A stretch of 64,000 nt of DNA from Strigops habroptila (GCF_004027225.2 NC_044289.2:558001-622000); one strand, 5' to 3'. Shown: positions 1 to 30,935, counted from the first letter of the stretch. Numbers and translations: made by a program. Notes: a model not told the origin generated them from the letters alone.

Positions 1-1874
1 GGGGCTTGCTTCTTGTGAGGCGTTACTGCTGTTTGAGTGGTGGAGAGGAAAGAATGCAGGAAAAATAATCTGCTGTAGTTAGGTTGCTGCGTTTGGTTTT
101 CATTTTGCATTAGCAAACTTTTTTGGAAGTGAATTTAAATAGGAATCTGCTTTTCATATATTGATGTCTCTTTTTTTCTTCCCTCCCCCCCCCACTTGGT
201 ATTGGTGTATGAAAAGATGTTCACTTGGCTTAATCTAGTCTAGTAAGAGACATTGGTTTAGCTCTGTTTTGCTGATGGCAATAATTTGAGACAACCATAG
301 GCTAGTAAAAATAAGTGATAAATGAGTAGATTCAATGTGAGTGAGATCCTGCTAGTTCCCTTGATTGACTTGTGGCCTGTGGAAGCTTATGTAACTTACT
401 AAAAATGTTGTTAATTTAATTTTGAGTAGGAACAGAAAAAATGCTCTCCTAGGTCAGAGCAGTGTTTCTTCCAGCCTGGTGTTCTGTCTGGAGCAGCAGC
501 AACAGTAGGAGATGCTGGTTAGGGAGAATGTGTGAACCTGTCCAGCTGCTGTGAGCCTGTTCTCTGTGAGCTGCCTCAGCACCTGCAGTGGTTGCCATAG
601 AGATATTAGACAGTGCATTCCTGCGGTTTCCTTCTAGTGTGTGTTTATGGACCTGCTGTTTGTTAATTTGTCTTTGAATCTGCTTGATGAAGCTGCAAGT
701 CTTCAGGACATCACGTGAGAGCAATTTTCAGTTTGCCACCTGCTATGTAATGAAGTACTTTATTTAATTTCTTCCTTTTCTGCTCGTTTCATCAGGGACC
801 TCCTGGTTCTATTAGTGTGGGATTTATATTTTTTTTAAACACAAAAATAACCAACACCAGTTTTACATTTACTTTATTTGTCACCTTTGATTCTATACAC
901 CTCAGCTGTGTTGCTTTTCAAACTTCTGCTCTCCAAGCAGAGCCACAGCCTTTTCAGTCTCTCATAAGGCAGCTGCTCCATTTCCTTTATTGTGTTCTTT
1001 GCTTTTCTCTGTACTTTTCCTAACTTCCCTGTGTCCTTCATGAGATGTGGTGTTGAGAGCTTGTGTGCAGCACTGAAGATGTAGGTGTACTGAGATTTCC
1101 TTTAGAGGCAAATACCATGTGCCATAAATTTATGATTGTAAGCTCTGGTAGCACTTGTACTGCTGTGTATTCTGTTCATTAGATGATGTTACAATACTCT
1201 GCTTTTGCAAATTTTTAACTGCCAAAAATAGCACATTTCAAATAGCTTACAGGTAATGTAAAAATAATAAGAGCAAAATTATTAGTATGACTATATTAAC
1301 GTTTGTTTAAATGCAGAAAGTTTATGGTGTCTCTATAATGGTCATGAAAGTCGAGATGGATTATTTGGGTTCTTAATGTTCATTCTTTTGCTATTATGCA
1401 TTTAAAATACTTTGTGGCAATAAAACTAAATTTATGAAGGTGTCTCGCAGTGCAGAAGACAAAAACCTTAAATCAGCCTTAACTGCTTTTACCAAAACTT
1501 TGAGGACCAATCATTTCTAAGTTCTTCTTAGCTTTGGCTTTGCTACTGTTATAGATCCATAAGAAGTTTATATATCTTCTTTTTCCAAGAGATTCTTCTT
1601 CTAGAAGATCAGTTCTTCTAAGTAACTTTATTACCTCTTTTTGATCTTTGCTTCTCAAAAGCACTAACCATGCAAGACACTCTGTGTGCCAAGTGCCTGA
1701 CGCCGGACAGGAGAGAAGGCAGCAAACCCCACATTTAAAATTTTTAAATTGGCACTGTCAAATTTATGAATAAAACACCCAAGTCCTAGTAATTGAACTT
1801 CTTCATGTCTTGAGGTTTCTCCCTTAATTCTTTGAAATATCAAACTGAAAGTGTTTGTTTTTATTTTAATGTAG
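1..1874 (+). other. DHX35 intron (3' portion)
   Basis: No coding exon is visible here. The stretch ends in the acceptor TAG just before 1875, so it is the 3' part of the intron upstream of the first exon in the window. The short ORFs are isolated, unlike any family I know, and lack paired splice sites. Confidence 0.8.
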
Positions 1875-18653
<16,779 letters not shown>

Positions 18654-20300
18654 TTTGACATGACTTAAGTCTTGTGTCATCAGATGCAGAGCCTACCAGT
18701 GATTTGAAGCTGGCTACAGTCCCGTCAGCAGTCAGTTCATTAGCAATTTGATCTTCCATCAACTTAAATGTTTAAATGCCTGCCGGGATCTGTAGGGGTT
18801 TATGCATGACCAGTACATTGTAAACCTATGTAGAGCTTGCATTGTGGACATTTTATTCTTTGCCTACTTGACCACCGTTGTTAATCTGGGCATGTTGCTC
18901 CTTCTAAATAGGTAGAAATTTTAAAAAGTAAGAGGACATACAAGACCACAACAACCTGAAACCTTCAAGAAGGAAACTGATTTCCTAGAGTGGTACGGCT
19001 GCCTTATGAGATACGGAACAGGGTACCCTGCCTCCTATTACCTAGAGCACTGTGACTACTACCGGCCAAACTGAGCCTGACTCCTGAGAGCAGGAGCTCA
19101 GGGCAATGAACTAGCCCTTGAAATACAAGGTGCTGCCATCAAAGCGTTGATTCCATATTGGACCATTCCAAACTGGTGCAGCAAAAGTCTCCTGCCTGTG
19201 GTCAGGCTGCCCCTGGCTCCCTGTGCTGTGACAGTCCTTCTGTAGGACAATGTCTTGTTTCCATACACGAGAGTTGCTGTTTGGGGAGAGGGAGGAGGAG
19301 CAGCTCAGTATTTCTTTTGAAAGGATACATTTTTTGCTCAATCAGGGGACTACACATGTGCACCACATGTGTGGTGCTTTGCTTTTTCTTTTTAATTATT
19401 TTTTCTGAACAAGTGAGAATATGGAGCTTCACTGCTTGGAAATCCGAGAAGATTTCAGCAGGAGTTTATCATGCAACACTTTTTTTTAGCAAAGAAGAAA
19501 ATGCTCTGTTGTTTCCTCTGAGGAACACAATCCTTTATATTTCTTTTAGCAAGAGTCTGTTCTTTGTTGCTTGGGACTCTCCTTCATGTGTTATTGAAGA
19601 GAAAGATGTTCTGAACAGTTGCTGCTTTAGTCAGACTCCATGGCTACTTTGCAGTAAGGAACTGCACATTTTGGATACATGTATTTATTGTTCTTTTCAA
19701 CCCTATTGGTATTTATTTTAGAAAGACATTGTTTGAAAATGTTATTTCTGTGAGGCAGCTGATGTGATGGATGGGTTTGGGCATGTCAACTAGAATTTTT
19801 TCTTTTTTAAAAAAAGAGTGTAAATAGGCAAAAATTTCTACATAGAACAAATGCCTTCCTCATCACAGGGCTGCCTTGGAAACTTTCTTGAGGGCTTCTT
19901 TACCCTCTCCCTTCCAAACACCTGCAGAGAGATGATGTTGTGTCATGTGCAATGTGAGGTCTGTTCAGTGTCTGTGTACTGACTGCCAGCACAAAAAGTT
20001 GTACCAGTCTCCATGTATGGCACCAGCAGCATGACAAACCACATCACCTTCCTTCTTGTTTCCCTGTGAACCTCACCTTTGGGTTTCTCTCTCTTAGAGT
20101 GGAAGCTGTTTGGGGCAGGGACTCTCCTAGCCAGAGCCCAGAGCCGTGTTGATACTTACTATAAAGATTCAATTTGCAGGGGTTTTTTTTTCCTCTCAAA
20201 GGATGGGGGAAAGAACTGAAGATGAAGATGTGTAAAATGTGTGTGTCTCTGTCCTCTGGAAGTATTCTGAAGAAAAATAAAACCATTGAATCAAGGAAGC
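18654..20300 (+). other. DHX35: DHX35 3' untranslated region
   Basis: Noncoding sequence from the DHX35 stop to just after the first clear AATAAA (20276-20281). The 187-codon ORF inside it (19158-19721) is AT-biased, resembles no family I know, and lies in the UTR. The exact cleavage site is inferred from the GT-rich sequence after the signal. Confidence 0.7.
20276..20281 (+). promoter_or_regulatory. Poly(A) signal AATAAA for DHX35
   Basis: A canonical AATAAA about 1.62 kb after the DHX35 stop codon, followed within 50 bp by T- and GT-rich sequence. It is the first strong signal after the stop. Confidence 0.7.
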
Positions 20301-21490
20301 TTGATAATGCATCACTTCTGCTTGAGTAGTGGGTGATTCCTCAGCATACGGGACGGTTGTAGTGAGCTGGTCTGGCCTGGGCTGGGATGGCAGTGGATGG
20401 CCACTTGGCTGCTGGTTCTGGGCATTTCTGGTGGTTCTGGAGAACTCTCATCTCTAGGTGCTCTCTTACCTGGCTATACAGCTGCCAGGTTTTCTCTTGG
20501 AATGATTGTGACTCCTGCTGAGTTCAGACCCAGGGATGTACAGGCTTTGCGCCATGCTGCAGGCAATTGTGCTTTTAGAAGAACAAGTGCAATAGGTCTT
20601 TGTAAACAAAACCAGAAACTGAGCCTTGTGTCTTTAGCAGTTTTACAAACTACTGAGGCTTTGCCAGATACAGAACAGGTGCAGATACAGAACAGGCAGA
20701 CTTTATACTAGAGAGACAGACTAGAGAATACCTTTGGTGAGAAAGCACTCTTTGCATCAGAAATGTGGACCCTTTGAAGGTGTTTGAAGACAGACACCCA
20801 AAACTTAAAAGACCTGAAAATCTCTTTACTTTGTAAAATGTTGGTCTGCATCTCTCGGCTAGATTTGTGCATAGCATTAGGCTTTAAATAACTTTGATTG
20901 AGAAGATGAGTAACTGTGCCTTGTTCTTGGCTCTTTGCTGCATAAAAAGTCTGTGCTGTTGTGGGGGAGGCCAGAGTCATTTGAAGATGATTGTCAGGAG
21001 TTTATGAAACAGATTATGGATTTTAGAGAATGAAGTTAAAATACAAGGCTTTTGAATCAAAAGCGTTATATTGGCATGAAATAGAAGTCATGCCACCACT
21101 GGCAAGGAGACATATTGTTTTAAACAGTAAATTTACAATCCATTAATGTCAAATTACCATGGGGGGGGAAAAAGAAGCTATACTCCTCAAACCCATCAGG
21201 AAGTGCTTTCGGTGCTCCTACTCATGACCTTAATATTGTCTGTTATAAAATAAGATGTAGCTAAATTGGAATAAAATTCAGCTGAGACTATTAATTGAAC
21301 TATATTTCTCATCTTGTAGATTAAAAATTATTTTGATACACTGATGGGAAGACAGTCACAAATCTTCCTGGTTCCTCTGGAGACAGAGACAAGTAATTAA
21401 ATGACTAAAATGAAAAAAGGGAAATAAATAAGGGAGAGGTGACTGCCATTTCTTCTTGGTGCATGATGGTGAAAGTGCCTGTATAATACA
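20301..21490. other. Intergenic, nothing recognised
   Basis: Downstream of the DHX35 poly(A) signal. It is mixed AT-rich sequence with short runs such as a G8 at 21161-21168. There are no coding ORFs with family resemblance and no repeat I can name. Confidence 0.6.
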
Positions 21491-21616
21491 ATGCCAGGTT
21501 GGACGGGGCTTGGAGCAACCTGCTCTAGTGGAAGGTGTCCCTGGCTGTGGCAGGGGTTGGAACTGACTGAGCTTTAGGGTCCCTTCCAACACAATCCAGT
21601 CTGTGATTCCATGATA
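21491..21616 (+). mobile_element. CR1 3' end fragment (sense)
   Basis: Starts at GCCAGGTTGGACGGGGCTTG and runs through TGCTCTAGTGGAAGGTGTCC to CCCTTCCAACACAATCCAG and a CTGTGATTCCATGAT tail, which is the last 125 bp of CR1. Confidence 0.9.
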
Positions 21617-23067
21617 TGTAATTGAGCCATCACCCAGCCATGTTCTCTAAAGGTACATCAAGGTAACGTGATGTAACTTGTTTTTCAGCTGAGTTTGTTT
21701 TATGTATGTGTTACGAGAAGCATGGATAGGCACTGGGAAAAGAGGTAAGCAGGTGACATGTGTCTTTAACCAACCCCCTTAGTTTAGCAGGACCAGGTAC
21801 CTGTGTAACTCATTTTATATCTGGTGGTTCAGATCTCTTCTGGCTCGTGGGCAAGGGCAAACAGTGAATAGTTTCCTGACCCAGCAAATGTTAAAACAGG
21901 ACAGAGGTGGGAGTGCTGGAGCAACATTTCTGCATGGGGAATCTGGGGCTGTGAGACCCTAGAAGTGTTCTTCAAAGCCAGCTGTATTCTTCACAAACTC
22001 TTTCTGATTATGAGGGAGGGATGGGCTGCTCTGGTTCTGCTGGGAGCCCTGGTAGTGGGGAAGGCGGGAAAGGGAAGAGCAGAGCAGCAGAGCGGTGTCT
22101 GCAGGGAAGGGGCAGGATTTCTTCACCATGGGTTCACGCAGGGCATTGCCTGATGACTCCTCTGAGTGCTGTTGAGCAGGTAGTTACTGAGCTGCTGGCT
22201 TGGTCAGTGGGAAACTGAACTTCCAGAAGCTGATTGGGAATTAATTAGCAGAGCCAGTACTGCTGTGCTCGTGCCCTTTGGGTGATTGTTGTAATAGAAC
22301 CCCCAACCACCAGGAAAATCTGTCCTTCTATCCAGTTTCTGGATGTTCTCAGACTTGCAGAGCTTTTGTCCTTGAGAGCTTGGACGGGGTTTTTCTTCTG
22401 CCAGTTAAAAACTTTATCTTTCTCTGGAAGCTTTCTCGGAGATGAGCATTTTTGGCTTAAGCCTGGCTGCACTTTGAGCAAGGTGCCAGTAGGTGGCAGG
22501 CGGCGGTTTCGAGTGGTTCTGTCTTGTAGAGCAAGTAAATGGAAGATTCTTAGAAGTCTTCCTCCTTCTTCAGTTTTAACATTTAATTGGTTTAGTGATA
22601 AGTGGTATGAGAAAGGGCAAAGAGAAAAGCTCTCGACAGTGTAGGATAAAGTGTCGTTTGGAGTGTGATGATCAGTGGAAAAGCCCAGAGCGCTGTGAGC
22701 CCCACTCATTTCCCTGCAGCGCAGAGGCATGAGTCCCTGCTTTGCTTACGCAGCCTCTGCCTGCGAGGGTCCTTGTAAGGTCAATGGGTCTCAGACTTGA
22801 CCATGGGGTTGCCCACCGGCTCTCTGTACGCTTTCCATCCTGTGCTACTTTGCTGGGCAAAGTCAAAACTTCCAGGAGAAAGAGCAGGACATATAGAACA
22901 AAAAATTGCAATAGCTTCTGGGCTCCCTTCAGGCCAAGAAATAGGTTGTTCATTGCAGGTGACTGTTGGCACAAGGATAATCCCTTTGGACAGGGAATGT
23001 TTTGATGTTCCATCTTCTATGGAACTTGTGCTGTTTCTCTTCTCAGTATCTGGTTAGATATCAGGGT
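21617..23067. other. Intergenic, nothing recognised
   Basis: Contains overlapping ORFs on both strands (22245-22730 minus, 22282-22644 plus). They give no recognisable protein and look like chance open frames in moderately GC-rich DNA. Confidence 0.55.
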
Positions 23068-23176
23068 TTCATAGAATCACAGACTGGTTTGGATTGGGGA
23101 AGGGACCTTAGCACTCATCCAGCTCTAGCTCCCTGCCACGGGCAAGGACACCTTCCACTAGCCCAGGTTGCTCAAA
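23068..23176 (-). mobile_element. CR1 3' end fragment (antisense)
   Basis: Starts with CATAGAATCACAGACTGG, the complement of the CR1 tail, then CACGGGCAAGGACACCTTCC and CCAGGTTGCTC, where similarity stops. It is about 110 bp long. Confidence 0.88.
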
Positions 23177-26100
23177 CAGGTTGTTCATAAGCGACCCATG
23201 AGCTGTGCAACAGCCAGGCTGAAGCGAGAGCAGGGAAGGAACCTTTTCAGATGACCTAGGACCTGAAAGAGGCAGGCACATGTTCAGTCCTCCTGCTGAG
23301 AGCAGGATCTGTTTGTAAGGCAGAGTTAATCCTCTCTCCTTCTTATTCTTCCCCTTGCCTATTAATGCTCTGGGAGGCCAAAGACTGTTTCCAAGTGTGT
23401 GGGTATGCACATGAGTGTTTGATATCTGGGACAAGAGGGCACAGACATGGCCATGGTGAAGGCATGCTTGTCCTCCAGACTCCACAGGGAACCCCTAGGA
23501 CGTCACTGTTCAAAATGTCCCCACTGGTGCTGTTCTGTGAGCAGGATTTGTGGCACGTGAGCATGTGTGTAACGCACACTGTGGGGAGATCTGTGTATCA
23601 TTAGTGTAATTCATCTTTGCACCTTTCTATTTAAGTGCCATTTGAAGGCCTCCTGAGAATATGCTGGACCACAAGGAAGACTTACGAAGATAAGGGAGGA
23701 AGTCCAAGTGGAAAACACTTGTCATTAAATGAAGAATGAAGGGAAAAACGGTGAGAGGAGGGCTGCAGATACATGACTGGTAAGAATTGCTGCTGCTCTG
23801 GATCTGCTCTACATCCTCCTGCTGTTCCCCATATGAAAGCTTTTTATAGATGCCTCCTAATTCTTGTTCTTTTGTCACCGAGTCCTTTTGAGTCTATTTA
23901 AGGGTTTTCTTGTCAGTATGCGGAGTGGAATACAGAGGGAAGATGTATTGTAAGAGGAGATCCTAGGGACTAGTAAAGCTGGAATATATGGGAACCCACT
24001 ACTCAGTTCTTACTCATTTGAGTGAAGTTCCCATTAGGGTTTGGAAGCTTTCCAGGAGCCTTTGTACCTCAGCAAGCAATAATTTCTGGCAAGATGGGTA
24101 TTTTAGGTTTTACCAGAGTTCCTGCATCAGGTGCAGTGAGAAGAGTTAAGCTGAGCCTAATGGGGCTTTGGGCAGGGCAGAGCCTTGCTGACAGCACCCA
24201 GTGGAGTCGTGGTGGCAGGCACAGTGCCAGCGCACAGCACTAGCACAGGCATCCCGAGGTGGGCTCTTCAGGGAGGAACACCTTTGTGGAGCCCAGGGGT
24301 ATAACAGACTGCTCTGGAGTGGGCTGGTTGTGTATTTGTTTGTGTTTTGCTTTTACAAATGTTAGAAGATAAACACTGTGTATCCGCCTCCTCCCTCCAG
24401 TGTTTTACTGTGGAATGAGTTTTCTGTTGGAGACAGAAAGAATTGGAACATCTGAATTTTGCTGTTGGCTTTGTCTCTCGCTGAGTAAATCCACTTGTAA
24501 TTCCTTTTACTGAATTGTAAACACGGGTAAAATTGTACCTCCTACAGCAGTAGGAGACTAACGTCTGTCAGATACACTGACATCCACAAACACGATGCTT
24601 TCTGGAAGGCAGAAATGATTTTGGCAAGTGGGTTTGTGTGTTGGGAGTTTTGTCGCTAAAACTGGCTGAAATGTTTTGAGAGAGAACTCCTCTTTCTAAA
24701 ACTGGCATTAGCAGATTGCTGACATCTGATGTTTCTCGGTGCTGACTGATCTTTCAGTGCTTCATTTGAATTGCACTTTTTTCCTCACTTCGATTTCGCT
24801 TTTGTATTTTTGGGTTTATTTATGTCACTTGTCTCCCTTTAATTCCTTCTTTATGGTCACTGAAGGAAAAGTAGTAAAGAAAGTGAGTCTCCTACCTCTC
24901 CTTTCTCCTAACATAGTTGAGTGGCAGAAAGCAGTTTGCTGCGTATCTCTCCTCCCCGTGCTTTTCCTCTGCAGAAAGGTGCAGCCTTGCAAGTGTGGGT
25001 TGCTTCCCCTCTCTTTCTATATGGGAAAAAAGGAAACAGAAACAGAGAGAAACTTCAAAGCATTTTAAATAAAGTTTTAGAATCGTCCTTGGAAAAAAGA
25101 TAAAAATCTTTTTAATGAAAAGTTTTCCAGGAGTTGGGGTAAAGAAGAAAGGTTCTGGGCCCCTCTGCAGCTGCCCAGCCATTCTGGCTTTGTCTCTCCA
25201 AGCTGTGCTCTGCACACACATGTGCACACTCACAGCCCTTCATTACAGAGGCCCTCCACAGGCCTTTATAATGAAATGAAAGGGCTCTTCTTGAGACCTC
25301 CAATGTTCCTCCTTTCCTGCTTCATGCCCACGTTGTTTTGGCTGAAGTGCTGGTGTGATGCAATGAAGGTGGGAAGGATCGGAAAGCTCCTGCTGCCCAC
25401 AGGCTGTTGTTCAAATCTTGGTGCTTACATGATGCTGAATAAGCAATATGGAACTCCCAAGTGGAGCAACATGTGGTAAGTACCTAAGGAAAAATGGGAA
25501 GTGGATCAAAATTAATGATTATGAGGAACAGCTTTTCCAAGCAGCTTCTTGTCTGAGTAGCAAGTATGGTTCAGTGGTTTGGAAGGTCTTTTAATGTCTT
25601 TAAAGATTAAAGCCTGCCATCACTGTAGTGTAAACTTGCATCAGTTATTTACAGCTACGTGCATGAAAGGGCTCTGGGTGTGAGTCAAGGATCTGCAAGG
25701 TCTAACTCCTGGACACCTGGCTCCAGCAGTGGACACCACAGCCTTGTGTAGGTGCCTCATCTTCCACTCAATGCAAAGGAACTGTTAATGCTAAAGGGTA
25801 AGTTTCAGTTTGCTTAATAGGATAGCCACCTAAGATAGCCAGGGAAAAGTGAGTTTGAGGTGGGGTCCCAGTGGGAGCTCAGCTCTTTGGGGTACTGTGA
25901 AAACTCCCCTGGAACTGAGTTTCTAAAAGCCTCCTGTAAGGTGATATAGACATACATGAACCAGTTCCGAAACTGGAAACCCAGAACTCAGACGCCAGTG
26001 GGAAGCTGATGGCCAGCAGTGATTCAGCTGTGCTTGAGTTGCATGACAGAGAGGGACCTAGTTACACCGTTTCATTGACCTTTGCTGGTAAGTGTGCAAA

Positions 26101-29100
26101 GCTGTGAGGATGCTGAGCTCCTGGCTCTAGCTCTTGGGACCTCAGTACCACTCTGCTGCAAAACAGTCAAAATTATAATTATAGGATGAGATAGATAATA
26201 GGTAAATTCCTGCCCTCTGTGATGGCTCAGTGCTTGCCTTAGGAGACCGTGGTGGGGCTTCTAAGGCCTCTTCAGTTGAAGGTGGTAAAACTCCCCACCA
26301 CCATGAGAGAGTCCGAGGGTGCCAAGGGGTCATACTGCACCCTCTGAGTACAAACCAGCTACCTCTTGTAAAAGGTAAGTAGCATTGCATTGGCCTGGGG
26401 GAAGGAGTGTGACTGCAGCTCTGTGACAGCAGCTCCCCAGGGAGCAGGGAGATCCAAATCCTTGTATTTGTATGAGAGCGGCATGGGGCAAAACACCTTG
26501 CTGGGGCTCTGCGGCACAGCAATACCCGGGACCAGACAGCCTGTCCCCGTGGGCCGGGCACTGAGCTGGGCCAGGGGAGATAGGCATGGGCTCTCGGGTC
26601 CATGGTGAAGGCTGGAGAGTCCATGATGCTGACAGCAGGGACAGCCGGGCTCAGAGGCACTCAAGTAACAAATTGAACAGTGAATATCTTAAGATGACTT
26701 TGGTTTATTGTCCAGATCAGGTCAGTGGAAAAAAATATTGGGAGACTGAGCAAAGAGACAGGCTGCTTTAGCAGATAAATGGACTGATCATTTCGTATTG
26801 AGGAACAATCTCTAAAACATAGTTTACTGCACAGCTGAGGGCTGAAGCATTTGCTGATGCCAAGAGCTCCTTCTTTGACCCTAGGCACACGTGGAATTAA
26901 GTGGCGCGGTGTTTTTTGATGGTTAAACTCCCCGAAGAAGACACTTCATTTGTTACTGGGGCTCTGATGAAGTAAAGTGTGGTTTATATGTACAAGGCCG
27001 GCCTTCAGCTCATCTCAGAATGAATGGAGAGGTAAAATTGAATTTTACACTCCTGCTGCTATGATTAATGTAGGGGTTCTCGGATCGGTGGCTGGCCGCA
27101 GGAGGGCAATGCAGGCTCGCTCTGCAGGCGCCTGCCTGCCTGCTTGCACTTATGCAAAGGGATGCCAAAGAGAGGGATTCTGCATAAATGAATAGCTGTT
27201 GTAAGAATAAACCTGTTATAGCAATAAATTCCCCGTGTACCCATCTCAGCGCAGCCCTCTGATATGAGGCTGCACCTGACAAAGGAATAAACTTGTTAGA
27301 TGAATAAAAGAGCACATATGCATTAAATCAGAGAGTCTAATGTCAGGAGACTAAGAGAGGGCTCTGCAGCACTGGTCATGCAGCTTTCCTGCTGCGCCTC
27401 ACTGAGGAATGGAAACACGGGTAAAGCTACTGGAGGGAAATGCTCAGTGTTGGTGGGGATGTGCAGGGCTGGAGAGCTTCTGGTGGCCCTTCAGTCATCT
27501 TGCTCCGTCTTCTAGGATGGCTTGGAGGAAGGCACAGTAAGATCCTGGGGGTTTTGAAAGCTTCTCTCAGGTAGGAGAGGGACAAACTGCCCAGCAGCCC
27601 TAGAAATGTGTATTGTCATCATCCACTTAAGGAGCAAAGGAGTGGGTGAGACCTGTTTATAACTTCATTTGGGACTGAATGGCTTCTTCAGCAGCAAGCT
27701 GGGAGGCCAGGATCCAGAAAGCATCCTTGCACTGAGGAGAGATACTCTGCAGCACTTGCCATTACACTGTTCTTCCACTCCCTGGGACTCTGGTTTTCCT
27801 GCTGGGCAGAGGGTTGTTTGCTGCTGATTCCTTTCCCATTAGTCCTGGTGGGGAAACAAGCTTCTGCGAAACCTGTCAATACTAAAAGTTGTTCCCTGCC
27901 CCTCCTGCATGTCTGATCTTCTGGGGGAGGTCCATCTGCTTCATCTGCAGCATGGTGATACCTCCTCCACCTCAACCCTCAGCTTCCTTAGTGAGAGCTC
28001 AGCTGCACGGTCCACAGCTAAAGCCCCCCTTGTGGTTTATCCGCAGGCAGGGGGATGATCTGGCCCCACTCACAAGGCAGTTCCATCCTCCTTTTGCAGC
28101 CTTTAAAACAATTCTATGTCCCTTGGCCCTGCACAGCGGTACAGAGCAGCATTTGCCCAAATGAACACTCACAGCAGTGCTAGTGCTCACAGCACCAAAG
28201 GGGAAAATACAATGAGAAGTCAGAGAGAACTGCTTCACTCTGACTCCCAAGATAGAAGGAATCTCCTACAAGAAGCAGGACCTCAAGCCTGATAAAGGGA
28301 AGAGTTGATGTTTGTTGGGTTTTTCTTTCCTGCTGCTAAGATTTTTGTTCCTCCCTTCTCCCCCCCCCGGTGTTATCTATTAAATATAAGAACTGTTATC
28401 TATTAGATATAAGAACCAGCCTCCTGAATGCTTGTAAAGGATCTGCAGCACTTGCTATGGTTAGATGGAGAACAAGCCCTGTGGTAAATAACTGCAAGAC
28501 TAAAACTGTATCATCTTAGTTTCGGTAGGAAGACACTCAACTGCTAAAGGGTGATGTGTTTATTGAAAATAAGTAAAAAGGTATAAATGGGGAAAATGCT
28601 TGGGGGACGTACTGCAGGGGGCTGTGCCTATGTTAATGCAGATAACCACTCCAACAAGTGGAGCGGTTGTCCTGAAATTCACTGTACTATTTACCTAAAA
28701 ATGGAGCAATTCAAGCCAGTGACGTACAGTAGAAATAGAACAAGATAAGCAATTGCCTGTCACCATCTCTGCAGCTCAGGACTTTGAAAGGCTAAATATC
28801 AGAGTTTGCAACAGGAAAAGAATATGGAAACCTGTTCATTCTGGTCTGGTAAAATCAATGGACTCCCACCTCTGTGGCTCTAATGGGACTGAAAATAAAA
28901 CTGTGTAAATCATTGATTTTTTTTTTTTTTTTTTTAATTTTAAGCATCAAGGTGAAACATCTTTTACTTTGTATTTGTTACTGGAATGCAAAATCGGAAA
29001 TACCGATTTTGATCTTACCAAGTTTTTTATTCTAGATTAGTTAATTCTCAATTTAGATACAGTTGTAAGATTCCTTCACTAGAAACATTTCCCAGCTAAA

Positions 29101-29659
29101 GGTGTGAACAGTACCCACTGCTAGTGAAGTGTGCGGGAGAGAAAGCCAAAGCTCTGGAAGGGAGCCTGGCTGGAGGAGCGGCTCTTTCTGTACCTGGGAA
29201 TATTTCTCAGATGTTGAGCATGGAATGAGCTGACTCCCCTCAGGCAGCACCTTGTTAGTCTTAAAATGAGCTACCTCCTGCCAGTGGCATGGCTGGAACA
29301 GCTTCTCCCTCCTCTAGGCAGGTACAGAGTGATTAAACACCCTGTGTCTGCAGAAGGGCTGCCCTTTGCAGTGTTCCCCCAAAACACCTCTGGTGTTTGA
29401 TATCATTTTGAGAAGCTGTTGCATCACTGTTCATTTTTCTATGCCACACATAGAATTTTATTTTGCTTTTTGAGCTACTGAGATGGGAAGAAAAGTTTTA
29501 CTTTTGGTGATGAAGGTGCTTACGAACCTCTTAGCTCAACTAGTGAGAAGGTGTGTGACTTTAGGGGACAGAGTTTGTATAGAGGGATCTTTTGAAAAAG
29601 CTTTGATGTCAGGAAAAATCCACAAAGAAACCATGTCTTCAGCCCAGGGGTGAGATGTC
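23177..29659. other. Intergenic, no gene recognised
   Basis: About 6.5 kb without recognisable genes. It has a more GC-rich part near 26100-26660 with overlapping chance ORFs, a poly-T run at about 28918-28935, and no named repeat. Confidence 0.55.
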
Positions 29660-30126
29660 TGCTCCAGAGGAGGCCCCGGAGCTGCTGCGAGAGCTGGAGC
29701 AGCTCTGCTCTGGAGCCAGGCTGAGAGAGCTGGGCTGGGGCAGCCTGGAGAAGAGAAGGCTCCTGGAGGGGAGACCTTAGAGCAGCTCCAGTGCCTAAAG
29801 GGGCTCCAGGAAACGTGGAGAGGGGCTTTGGACAAGGGCCTGTAGGGACAGGACAAGGGGAATGGCTTTAACCTGCCCGAGGGGAGATTGAGATGAGCTC
29901 TGAGGCAGAAGCTCTTCCCTGTGAGGGTGCTGAGGTGCTGGCACAGACTTTTCCCAGAGAAGCTGTGGCTGCCCCATCCCTGGCAGTGTTCAAGGCCAGG
30001 TTGGACACAGGGGCTTGGAGCAACCTGCTCTAGTGGAAGGTGTCCCTGCCCGTGGCAGGGGGTTGGAACTGGATGAGCTTTAAAGTCCCTTCCACCCCAA
30101 ACCAGTGCAGGATTCTGTGATTTGTG
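29660..30126 (+). mobile_element. CR1 LINE 3' end (sense), about 0.8 kb left of the provirus
   Basis: A clear 5'-truncated CR1 with CTGAGAGAGCTGGGCTGGGG, TGGAGCAACCTGCTCTAGTG and CCAGTGCAGGATTCTGTGAT. The 217-codon minus ORF over this region (29536-30189) is its antisense shadow. Confidence 0.93.
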
Positions 30127-30935
30127 ACCCTTTCCACTGTCAAAGGCATCTGTATCAGGTATGATTATGGCCAGCAGTATTAAAACCATTACTGTTACAT
30201 ATGGAACTTTGGTAGCTGTCAGTCACTTCTCTGGTATCAAGAGGTGCAAAGTGTGACAAGCTGCTTTGTGGAGCCTACAATAGACTGTCGCTCACTCCAG
30301 ACCCAGGCTGGGATGTAACGCATGGCAGCGGTGGAGGGCTGAGGGTCCCTGTTACCTCCTGCAGTGACCCTGAGCCCATCCAGGGTGGTGTGGCGGGAGG
30401 TGGTACTTTGATAGGTGCTGTGCAGTGGTGGGCGCAGGGCACGAGCTGACAAACAACAAACAGCTGAGGGAAAACAGTGAGTCAGGTGGGAAAAGGAAAT
30501 TGTGTTTTTGACAATCTGCTACTGGGGGTGGGGGGAGAGAGACAGGACCAAAGACCTCATAAGGATGAGGAGCCAGGGAGAAAGGGATAAGTTAACATTA
30601 AATGGGCATGCAGTGACAGAGGGGGAGATGGTGGGACAGCTGGAAATGCAGCAGGAGCCTGGAGAAAATCGATACGAGATAAGCGTTGCGGGGTAGTGCT
30701 GTTCATCAGGTGACAGAGTTAAAGGCAGCGAGACACTAAAAGTCAGAAAATATCACTGACCCCCTGCAGTATTGATCAAACAGCTGAGACACTCAAGGCC
30801 AAAGTCACTAATAAAGTGAGACATATCAGCAAGAAGCCCATGAGAGCAGATGAGTTGGCTTCCGAAGGTCTTAAAAATAAAATGTATCTGCAAAAGTTCT
30901 TGTTAACCATCTTCTTTGTCTTGTTAAGTGCAAAG
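30127..30935. other. Host flank left of the provirus
   Basis: Ordinary unique-looking sequence up to the target duplication. No gene or repeat is recognised. Confidence 0.6.

Noticed and set aside
19158..19721. 187-codon ORF in the DHX35 3' UTR
   Set aside because: Phe/Cys/Ser-rich product of T-rich sequence with no family resemblance, lying downstream of the stop within the same transcript.
22245..22730. Overlapping ORFs of 161 (minus) and 120 (plus) codons
   Set aside because: Both strands are open over the same bases and neither gives a recognisable protein. This is likely chance.
26142..26660. 172-codon minus ORF and overlapping frames
   Set aside because: Several frames are open at once in a GC-rich patch, which is typical of composition rather than coding.
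29536..30189. 217-codon minus-strand ORF
   Set aside because: It is the antisense of a sense CR1 3' end (29660-30126). The same peptide pieces recur wherever CR1 occurs (5278, 16522, 50153).
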